Assembly: GCF_014897705.1 (NCBI RefSeq)
Contig: NZ_JABUXV010000002.1
Coordinates: 124,001-188,000 of the forward strand
Length of the DNA: 64,000 bases
Origin: Brachybacterium sp. FME24
GTDB taxonomy: Bacteria > Actinomycetota > Actinomycetes > Actinomycetales > Dermabacteraceae
Reading direction: 5' to 3'
This document shows positions 56,926-64,000 of the stretch, piece after piece. The notes beneath the pieces are model-generated. The model was not told the DNA's origin, did not search any database, and saw only the letters and a list, made by a program, of their open reading frames with translations. Positions within the stretch are counted from its first letter, which is position 1; every line of letters begins with the position of its first letter. A program made the position numbers and the translations under genes.

Positions 56926-57903
56926 TCAGGCGGGGAGGTCGCCGGGGACGGGCGGCTCGGGGGCCTCGCCGTCGATGACCTCGCCGATGGTGGCGGTCCA
57001 CAGGGACTCCCAGGTGCCGGAGTCGATGATCTCCTGCAGGAAGGTGTTGCAGAACTCCAGGGCGTCCTCGTCGTCCTTCGACAGGCCGATGCCGTAGGGG
57101 TCGTCCACGAACGGCTCGCCCACCACAGTGACGTCCGGATCCGCGGCGGAGTTGCCCAGCAGCACGCCCTGGTCCAGGACGTAGGCGTCGGAGCGGCCCT
57201 GCTTGAGGGCGGCCACGCAGGATTCGTTGTCCGGGAGGGTCTGGACGTCCCCCGGATCGGTCACGAACTCCTCGATGGCGGCGATTCCGGTCGAGTTCGC
57301 CTGGGTGACGAGGTTCAGGCCGGTGAGGTCCTCGGGCCCCGAGATCGTGTCCTTGTCCTCGGTGCGCACCTGGATGGCGGTGCCGGAGAGGTAGTACGGG
57401 CCGGCGAAGTTGATGACCTCGAGCCGCTCGGGGGTGATCGAGTAGGTGGCGATCACGCAGTCCACGGTGCCGTTCTCGACGAGGGTCTCGCGGGTCTCGA
57501 CGGTGGTGTCGATGTACTCGACCTTCTCGGCGCCGCCCTCGCCGAGGATGTACTGGGCCAGCAGCTGGGTGATGCCGGCGTCGAAGCCGGTGGGCGGCCC
57601 GTCGGACGTGCTCGCCAGGGAGAACACCTGGTTGGCGAGGGTGCCGCCGCGGATGAGCTCGTCCTTGTCCTTGATCGCGGTGGCCCAGGCGCTGGCGGAG
57701 ACGACGTCGTCCGCGGCCACGGGGCCGGATGCGACGGCGTCGCCGAAGGGGGTGCCTGCGCCGCCGCCGTCGGAGGCGTCGCCGCCCAGGTCGGGGCCGG
57801 CGCCGGTATCGCTGGAGCAGGCGGCCAGGGCGACGCCGATCGGCAGGGCAGCCGCGGCGGTGACCACGGCGCGTCGGCCGGGTCGGAAGCTGATGCTGGT
57901 CAT
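56926..57903 (-). CDS. Amino-acid-binding lipoprotein (GluB-like)
   Basis: This 325-residue receptor has a signal (MTSISFRPGRRAVVTAAAAL) and lipobox LAAC, then Gly/Asp-rich spacer. Family features are IKDKDELIRGGTLANQVFSL-type residues after the spacer, TVDCVIATYSITPERLEVINFAGPY and QANSTGIAAIEEF, as in glutamate and aspartate receptors of bacterial family 3. It lies between the ATPase and permease genes. Confidence 0.92.
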   Translation of the reverse strand: MTSISFRPGRRAVVTAAAALPIGVALAACSSDTGAGPDLGGDASDGGGAGTPFGDAVASGPVAADDVVSASAWATAIKDKDELIRGGTLANQVFSLASTSDGPPTGFDAGITQLLAQYILGEGGAEKVEYIDTTVETRETLVENGTVDCVIATYSITPERLEVINFAGPYYLSGTAIQVRTEDKDTISGPEDLTGLNLVTQANSTGIAAIEEFVTDPGDVQTLPDNESCVAALKQGRSDAYVLDQGVLLGNSAADPDVTVVGEPFVDDPYGIGLSKDDEDALEFCNTFLQEIIDSGTWESLWTATIGEVIDGEAPEPPVPGDLPA

Positions 57904-57997
57904 GAATCTCTCCGATTCTCGGGTCGCTCCGGGTGGAGCGACGACGGGTGGTCCGGCGGGGTCGGGGCGTCGCGGGTGCGGTGGTCGGCAGCGGTTC

Positions 57998-58894
<897 letters not shown>

Positions 58895-59020
58895 GCTCTG
58901 AGAATGCGCGGGAATGGAGCATCTGTCCAGATCAGGCCTCGATCGATCGCATGTCGGAACGTTTTCGTGACCAGGAGCCGCACCCCCGGCCTGACCCCGA
59001 CCAGCCCATGCCACGTCCCT

Positions 59021-59093
59021 CGTATCCACTGGCGCCAGGCGAGCAGCGACGGCTGTATAGCCGCTCCCTGCGCACTGGGCGCCAGTGGATGCG
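59021..59093 (+). repeat. Hairpin family 3, copy B (73 bp)
   Basis: Arms CGTATCCACTGGCG (59021-59034) and CGCCAGTGGATGCG (59080-59093) flank a centre with an inner GGCT-GTAT-AGCC stem. It matches copy A (33185-33258) in the reverse orientation. The 299-bp gap 58895-59193 around it shows no gene. Confidence 0.85.
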
Positions 59094-59193
59094 TCGCGCC
59101 CCGGCGAACCGGCCACCACAAGCCCGGGCCGGCGCGGCCCAGCGGTGTCCGGCACGGCGCAGCCCAGCCTGCCCCCGGCACTGCCCGGCGCAA

Positions 59194-59994
59194 TTAGCCC
59201 TGGTAGGCGCCCTGGTACACGGCCTCGAAGGGGGCGTGGCCGCCCTGGCGGTGCTCGATGGAGCTGGTGACGATGTCCTTGGCGACCTGCGCGGCCTCCA
59301 GCGGGCTGGCGCCCTTGGCGAGCTCGGCGGTGACGGCGGCGGCCAGCGTGCAGCCGGCGCCGGAGACCCGCTCCTGGCCGATCTTGGGGCTGCGCAGCTC
59401 GACGGTCTGCTCGCCGTCGTGGAACACGTCCACCGCGTCGTCACCCTCGAGCACCACTCCGCCCTTGGCCAGCACGATCACGTCGTAGGTGTCATGGATG
59501 CGCCGGGCGGCCTCGGTGAGCTCCGCGACGGTCTCGATGCTGTCCATCCCGGACAGCGTGAGCGCCTCGAAGTGGTTGGGGGTCACGAATGTCGCCAGCG
59601 GCAGGATCTGCGCCTTGAGCGCGTTGTCCGTGTCCAGGGCCGCGCCGGGCTCCTGGCCCTTGCAGATCAGCACCGGATCCAGCACCACGTTCGTGAAGGA
59701 GCGCTCGGCGAGCGAGGCGGCGACGGTGTCGATCGTGGCCGGAGTGCCGAGCATGCCGATCTTCACGGTATCGATGTCGTGCACGGCGGTGGTCGCCTCG
59801 ATCTGGTCGGCGATCACCTGCGGCTCGATCGGCACGAAGCGGTGTGCCCAGTCGTTCGCCGGGTCGAAGGACACGATGCAGGTCAGGGCCGCAGTGCCGA
59901 AGGTTCCCAGCTGGTGGAACGTCTTCAGATCGGTCTGCGCGCCGGCGCCTCCGGTGGTCTCGGAGCCGGCGATGGTGAGGGCGACGTGGGTCAT
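59194..59994 (-). CDS. thiD: Hydroxymethylpyrimidine/pyridoxal kinase (ThiD/PdxK type)
   Basis: This 266-residue ribokinase-fold enzyme starts [21 protein letters not shown], and ends with [20 protein letters not shown], with the GAGC anion hole cysteine. Blocks such as [13 protein letters not shown] and [12 protein letters not shown] fit the Bacillus ThiD/PdxK subgroup that phosphorylates pyridoxal and HMP. Its Ser/Thr-rich G-box differs from classic ThiD, so pyridoxal kinase activity is possible. The ATG has an AGGAAGAG site. It is far from the thi operon at 12-16 kb. Confidence 0.9.
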   Translation of the reverse strand: MTHVALTIAGSETTGGAGAQTDLKTFHQLGTFGTAALTCIVSFDPANDWAHRFVPIEPQVIADQIEATTAVHDIDTVKIGMLGTPATIDTVAASLAERSFTNVVLDPVLICKGQEPGAALDTDNALKAQILPLATFVTPNHFEALTLSGMDSIETVAELTEAARRIHDTYDVIVLAKGGVVLEGDDAVDVFHDGEQTVELRSPKIGQERVSGAGCTLAAAVTAELAKGASPLEAAQVAKDIVTSSIEHRQGGHAPFEAVYQGAYQG

Positions 59995-60232
59995 GGGGTC
60001 TCTTCCTGCGAGTCGGTCGTAGAGGGGGCCGCACGCTGATCGGGTCCGAGGGGCACCCACGGGGCCGACGCGGCGGCTGTGACCGCGCGCTCCCAGGGCG
60101 CCGACCTCCCGTCGGACCCGTCGCAACGGTCGTGCCGCGCGCTCCCAGGGCTGGAGAGACTCCGTGTGAGGTGCCTCCGGCCCGTCGCTGCGACAGAACA
60201 TCGATCGTAACGCCTCGGGTACAGTGCCGGGC

Positions 60233-60889
60233 GTGCTGACGCCAGACCCTTCGACGGACACCGCGGATCCCACCCGATCCCCGGAATCCGCGATGCCCGG
60301 GCCCGGCCCGGCGGACACCGCTCGCGAGTCCGCTGCCAGCTGGGACTCGTGCTCGTCGCTCGAGCTCGCCGGGGCGGACGAGTCACCCCCTCGCGGTTCA
60401 TCCCGCAGCCGGCGACCCCACCGGGCATCACTGCGCGCGCGAGCTGGCGCCCTGCTCGAGGAGCATCTGAGCTCCACGATGAAGTTCCTGCTCGTCGGCG
60501 GAGTGGTGTTCCTGTTGGACGCCGGGATGTACAACCTGCTGGTGTTCTGGCACCCGGCCGAGGGCTGGGGCGAGGGCCTCATGCACGGCAATCCGCTCGT
60601 GGCGAAGGTGTTCACGATCGCGGCGGCCTCGTGCCTGACCTATCTGGGCAACCGTCTGTGGACGTTCGGCGATCGCCCGCGGCCGGACACCACCCGCTCG
60701 ATCATGCTGTTCATCCTGATCAACGTGCTCGCGGCCGGTCTGCAGCTGTCCTGCCTGGGCTTCTCGCGGTACGTGCTGGGCCTGGACTCGGTGCTGGCCG
60801 ACAACATCGCCGGCACATTCATCGGCCAGATCGTCTCGACCTCGTTCCGGTACGTCACCTACGGCCGCTTCGTCTTCCCCCGCCGCTGA
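60233..60889 (+). CDS. GtrA-family membrane protein
   Basis: This protein of about 218 residues has four membrane segments in its second half, beginning FLLVGGVVFLLDAGMYNLLV, with NRLWTFGDRPRP before the third and RYVTYGRFVFPRR at the C-terminus, as in GtrA flippase-like proteins of cell-envelope sugar decoration. A hydrophilic tail of about 80 residues comes first. The start is uncertain: TACAGT at 60220-60225 looks like a -10 box, favouring a leaderless GTG at 60233; GTG 60224 would overlap it, and ATGs exist further in. Confidence 0.85.
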   Translation: MLTPDPSTDTADPTRSPESAMPGPGPADTARESAASWDSCSSLELAGADESPPRGSSRSRRPHRASLRARAGALLEEHLSSTMKFLLVGGVVFLLDAGMYNLLVFWHPAEGWGEGLMHGNPLVAKVFTIAAASCLTYLGNRLWTFGDRPRPDTTRSIMLFILINVLAAGLQLSCLGFSRYVLGLDSVLADNIAGTFIGQIVSTSFRYVTYGRFVFPRR

Positions 60890-60945
60890 CCCGCCCTTCT
60901 GGGCGCTGCGACCGTGTCGTGGTCGTCTCTGACAGACTCGGGGAC

Positions 60946-62169
60946 ATGGAGACCACCGGCCCTTGGACCCGCGCCGCCGCAGCTGCCGGCTTGCTCATCG
61001 ACGGCGAGGCGCGTCCCACCGTGTTCGCCCGCATGTCCGCGAAGGCGACCGCGACCGGCGCCCTGAACCTGGGCCAGGGCTTCCCTGATGACGCCCCACC
61101 CGCTCTGGTGGCCGACGCCGCCATCGCCGCGATCCGGCAGGGGCGCAACCAGTACCCGCCGGGGATCGGCGAAGCCGTGCTGCGCGAAGCGATCGCCGAG
61201 CACCAGGCGCAGTGGTACGGGCTGCGGTGGGATGCGGCCAGCGAGGTGCTGGTGACCACGGGCGCCACCGAAGCGCTGGCCGCCACCATCCTGGCGCTCG
61301 TCGAACCGGGCGATGAGGTGGTGACCCTCGAGCCCTTCTACGACCAGTACGCGGCGATGATCGCTCTGGCCGGCGGCGTCCACCGCACGGTCCCGGTCAC
61401 CTCGCGCTCCGAGGGAACCGGTGACCTGATGCTCGACGTCGCCGAGGAGGATCTGCGCGCCGCGTTCTCCGATCGCACCCGCCTGGTGCTGGTGAACACG
61501 CCGCACAACCCCACCGGGCTCATGCTGTGGGTGGACGCGCTGCAGGCGATCGTCGACGAAGCGGTGGCGCACGACGCGATCATCGTGACCGACGAGGTCT
61601 ACGAGCACCTCACCTTCGGTCCCGCGCACCTGCCGATCGCGACGCTGCCGGGGGCACAGGACCGCACGGTCTCGATCTCCTCGGCTGGCAAGACCTTCTC
61701 GGTGACCGGCTGGAAGGTCGGCTGGATCACGGCCCGTCCCGAGCTGGTCACGGCGATCACCGGCGTGAAGCAGTGGTTGACCTACTCCTCCGGCGCTCCC
61801 TTCCAACCCGCGGTGGCCGCGGGGCTCGGGATGCCGACGTCGGCCTTCCACGACCTCGCCCAGGACCTGCGCGAGCGCCGCGACCTGCTCACGGACGGGC
61901 TGCGCCGGATCGGTTTCCGCGTCAGCGTGCCCGAGGCCGGATACTTCGTCGTGGCCGACGCCGCGCCTCTCGGCGAGGCCGACGCCGCTGCGCTGTGCGA
62001 GCGCCTGCCCGAGGAGGCCGGGGTGCTCGGCATCCCGCTGTCGGCGTTCTACCGCGACGGGCAGGCCGGGGACGCGAGCTCGTACCTGCGGCTCGCGTTC
62101 TGCAAGAACCGCTCCACCCTCGAGCAGTCCCTCGAGCGCCTCGAGACCTGGGCGGCGCCGCGCCGCTGA
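60946..62169 (+). CDS. Class I/II pyridoxal-phosphate aminotransferase
   Basis: This 407-residue enzyme binds PLP through K249 in SISSAGKTFSVTGWKVGW. Other blocks are NLGQGFPDDAPP, NQYPPGIGEAVLR, VTTGATEALAATI, NTPHNPTGLML and IIVTDEVYEHL, close to N-succinyldiaminopimelate or kynurenine/glutamine aminotransferases. A DapC-like role in lysine synthesis is possible but unproven. No strong Shine-Dalgarno precedes the ATG and a -10-like sequence is close, so a leaderless start is possible. A hairpin follows its stop. Confidence 0.92.
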   Translation: METTGPWTRAAAAAGLLIDGEARPTVFARMSAKATATGALNLGQGFPDDAPPALVADAAIAAIRQGRNQYPPGIGEAVLREAIAEHQAQWYGLRWDAASEVLVTTGATEALAATILALVEPGDEVVTLEPFYDQYAAMIALAGGVHRTVPVTSRSEGTGDLMLDVAEEDLRAAFSDRTRLVLVNTPHNPTGLMLWVDALQAIVDEAVAHDAIIVTDEVYEHLTFGPAHLPIATLPGAQDRTVSISSAGKTFSVTGWKVGWITARPELVTAITGVKQWLTYSSGAPFQPAVAAGLGMPTSAFHDLAQDLRERRDLLTDGLRRIGFRVSVPEAGYFVVADAAPLGEADAAALCERLPEEAGVLGIPLSAFYRDGQAGDASSYLRLAFCKNRSTLEQSLERLETWAAPRR

Positions 62170-62236
62170 GATCGGCCGCTCGGTCGAACCGTTCAGCCCA
62201 CCCGCCGGATCCGGCCAGCGGCCTCTCTCTGGCACA

Positions 62237-62287
62237 GCGACGGCCCGCCTGCTCCACCGTTCGTCCGGGGAGCGGGCGGGCCGTCGC
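62237..62287. terminator. Hairpin between aminotransferase and repeat-rich protein genes
   Basis: GCGACGGCCCGCCTGCTCC and a complementary segment ending GGGCCGTCGC form a stem of about 18 pairs with one or two imperfections and a loop of about 11 bases. It lies between convergent stops at 62169 and 62320, suiting termination from both sides. Confidence 0.75.
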
Positions 62288-62319
62288 ACCATCGGCCCCG
62301 CCAGGTCAGGCAGGTCAGG

Positions 62320-63438
62320 TCAGCCAGCGGCCACCCACACCGGATCGTTGCTGAAGTCCAGGAGCGCCGAGACGGTGAACGCACCGGTCTTGGCCTGATC
62401 CGTCGGGATGATGATCCCGACCTCCCACTCGCCGCTGCCTCCGTCGTGGAGTGTCCCGACATCGAGCGAGGTTTTCGGCGTGATCGCGTATTCGTCGGTG
62501 TAGGTGTTCCCCGCATCCGAGACGTAGTCGACCAGCAGCAGCAGCAGCGGCTCGGCCGTGCCGTCGCCGTGATAAGTCACCGAGACGGGCACGAGGAGGT
62601 AGGTCTCCTCCTCGCCGGGCTGGGTGTTCGCGCTGTTGGATTCCATGACTGCGTCGGTGGCGTCCCAGTTCACCTCGCCCAGCGTCACGTCGAGGGTTCC
62701 GCCGTCACCATCCTCGATGGTGAACGTCTCGCCCAGCGCGTACGGGGAGTCCTTCGAGCCTTCTCCGTCACCAGCCGGCGGAGCCTCCTCCGAGGCCTCT
62801 TCCTCCGTGGTGGCCTCCTCCGAGGTTTCCTCCTCGGTGGGCGGCTCCTCCTCAGTGGTGGCTTCGTCCGTCGGCTCCTCCTCGGTGGTCTCCTCCGTGG
62901 CGGTCCCGCCGGCGTCGATCGGCTCCTCGCCACCTCGGGTGAACAGGAAGATGCCGCCGCCGACGATGATCAGCAACAGGGCGAGCACTGCGCAGCCTGC
63001 GCAGATGATGATCGCGAGCTTGCCGCCGCCGCCCTTCTTCTCCGGGGGCTGCGGCGTGAAGCCCTGCCCGGTCTGACCGGTCTGCTCTGTCCCACCCCCG
63101 AAGGACGGGGCGAAAGCAGGATCCTGACCGAACCCACCGTTCGGGGACGCCTGCCCGAAACCGCCCTGCGAGTCCTGGCCGTATCCTCCGTGCTGGTCCT
63201 GGCCGTACGCGTTGTCAGCAGAGGGCTGTCCGTATCCACCCTGCGGGGCCTGGCCATATCCACTGTTGGCGGACGGCTGCCCATATCCACCCTGCTGGTC
63301 CTGGCCGTACGCGCCGTCGGCGGAGAGCTGTCCGTACGCGCCCTGCTGCTCCTGGCCGTACCCACCGTTGGGCGAGGGCTGGCCATGGGGTTCACCGGAA
63401 GGAGGCTGACCCCATCCGTTCTGCGGTGGCTGCGACAT
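62320..63438 (-). CDS. Membrane-anchored protein with Gly-Tyr-Gln repeats
   Basis: This 372-residue protein has a Q/G/Y/P-rich N-terminal region with repeats like GGYGQPS (residues 1-135), one membrane segment (KLAIIICAGCAVLALLLIIVG, 140-160 and beyond), an acidic Thr/Glu tract (about 180-220) and a C-terminal beta-rich domain resembling DUF4352 (ALGETFTIEDGDGGTLDVTL). The cytoplasmic N-terminus and outer domain are expected. The ATG at 63436-63438 has a GGAGGAGA site. Function unknown; telokin-like DUF4352 domains are common in actinobacterial surface proteins. Confidence 0.88.
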   Translation of the reverse strand: MSQPPQNGWGQPPSGEPHGQPSPNGGYGQEQQGAYGQLSADGAYGQDQQGGYGQPSANSGYGQAPQGGYGQPSADNAYGQDQHGGYGQDSQGGFGQASPNGGFGQDPAFAPSFGGGTEQTGQTGQGFTPQPPEKKGGGGKLAIIICAGCAVLALLLIIVGGGIFLFTRGGEEPIDAGGTATEETTEEEPTDEATTEEEPPTEEETSEEATTEEEASEEAPPAGDGEGSKDSPYALGETFTIEDGDGGTLDVTLGEVNWDATDAVMESNSANTQPGEEETYLLVPVSVTYHGDGTAEPLLLLLVDYVSDAGNTYTDEYAITPKTSLDVGTLHDGGSGEWEVGIIIPTDQAKTGAFTVSALLDFSNDPVWVAAG

Positions 63439-63623
63439 GATCTCCTCCGGCGCCGCGGGCGGCACCGTCCCCTCTCTCCCGACACGACTGCGTGAGATCG
63501 AACCCCCCTGGGCCCGATCGCCACATCGTACGGGGCGCCCTCTTCTGCCCGGAGGGCCGCGAGGTCGCTATCCGGTCACGAAGAGATGACGCCGCTGACC
63601 ACTCTGCCGCCTGCCGCAGCGGC

Positions 63624-64000
63624 TCAACGCCGTGCCGTGAACAGCTCTCCGTGGAAGGTGCGCCCGGCCGCGCGCTGCGAGGCCCCCGAGGCGTCGAGGT
63701 ACGGGGTGACCCCGCCGCGATGACGGGGGAAGCCGGCCCCGAGGATCAACGCCAGGTCGATCTGCTCGGGCCGCTCGACGACGCCGTCGTCCAGCATGAG
63801 TGCGATCTCCTCGGCGAGAGCGTCCTGGACCCGTTCCAGCAGGGCGTCGCCGACCGGTGCCGTCGCCGCATCGGCTGGGGCGGCGTCGGCCGCGAACACC
63901 TCGGCGACCGTCGGGGAGACCGGCGGGTGCACGGAGGTCTTGCTGCGCTCGGTGAAGTGAGCCTTCTGCTCGGCCATGACGCTCAGCCCCGCAGAGGCGT
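63624..64000 (-). CDS. 3' end of a 3-hydroxyacyl-CoA dehydrogenase (FadB type)
   Basis: The minus-strand frame is open across the window's right edge; an ATG at 63975-63977 is internal. The end of the protein has EEIALMLDDGVVERPEQIDLALILGAGFPRHRGG, the C-terminal domain of multifunctional beta-oxidation enzymes, which here ends in LFTARR. It would act in fatty-acid breakdown. The gap 63439-63623 shows no gene. Confidence 0.8.
   Translation of the reverse strand, partial: ASAGLSVMAEQKAHFTERSKTSVHPPVSPTVAEVFAADAAPADAATAPVGDALLERVQDALAEEIALMLDDGVVERPEQIDLALILGAGFPRHRGGVTPYLDASGASQRAAGRTFHGELFTARR

Noticed and set aside
60083-60151. 17-bp direct repeat (CCGCGCGCTCCCAGGGC) upstream of thiD as a regulatory element
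   Set aside because: The two copies are 52 bp apart, but no palindrome, riboswitch block or promoter links to them, so no function can be argued.
59995-60232. TPP riboswitch upstream of the ThiD/PdxK gene
   Set aside because: Neither the CTGAGA block nor the ATCATGCC-type block was found on the minus strand in this gap.

Overview
The window is high-GC DNA from an actinobacterium. Evidence includes twin-arginine-like and lipobox signal peptides on the solute-binding lipoproteins, sugar permease pairs with no ATPase of their own, tightly packed ATGA/GTGA-overlapping operons, several starts without a visible Shine-Dalgarno, and a stand-alone THI-box riboswitch. Gene content resembles Brachybacterium/Dermabacteraceae-type soil or cheese-rind actinobacteria, but that placement is an inference. 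No tRNA, rRNA, CRISPR array, transposase or prophage gene was seen. Almost everything is metabolic and transport DNA.

Layout. 1-10.4 kb: a carbohydrate uptake and breakdown locus. It holds two Gfo/Idh/MocA oxidoreductases, one MalF/MalG-type permease pair and three paralogous solute-binding lipoproteins (one with the permeases, two divergent), ending in an (alpha/alpha)6 glycosidase-like protein. Two LacI-type operators lie in the divergent intergenic region. 10.5-12.2 kb: a DedA protein and a Sir2 deacylase. 12.2-16.6 kb: thiamine genes, with thiO-thiS-thiG-thiF on the minus strand behind a TPP riboswitch and thiE diverging. 17.6-20.2 kb: 5-oxoprolinase pxpA followed by a fused pxpB-pxpC. 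20.3-22.6 kb: a Nudix hydrolase and an MFS carrier.

22.7-39.3 kb: a sugar-alcohol region. Two minus-strand transcription units appear to be one regulon: an erythritol/L-threitol dehydrogenase with a DUF2291 protein and a ribose-type ABC transporter, and a polyol MFS carrier with a DhaK-DhaL-type (erythrulose) kinase and an RpiB-family isomerase. An identical 24-bp sequence containing an inverted repeat and a TTGACG -35 box lies upstream of both. A SorC-family regulator follows, and diverging from it are an FGGY kinase, a glycogen-debranching-like protein and an SMP-30 lactonase. 39.5-47 kb: putP, then the glycerol genes glpK, glpF and glpD with a divergent SorC-type regulator. 47-51 kb: an orphan endonuclease-fold protein, fdhD, and ArsR/SRPBCC genes. 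51-59 kb: a SDR gene behind an OpuB/ProU-type osmoprotectant ABC operon, then a GluABCD-type amino-acid ABC transporter. 59-64 kb: a ThiD/PdxK kinase, GtrA protein, class I aminotransferase, a membrane-anchored repeat protein and the 3' end of a 3-hydroxyacyl-CoA dehydrogenase.

The most unusual material is intergenic. Three dispersed families of long hairpins occur, each with two copies in the window, one of them showing a compensatory base-pair change. There is also a single strong 60-bp hairpin, a 53-bp tandem repeat abutting the glpK stop codon, a 24-bp perfect palindrome, and many short tandem repeats close to these hairpins. No complete novel defence or mobile system was found. The hairpin families and the tetritol regulon are the best candidates for follow-up.
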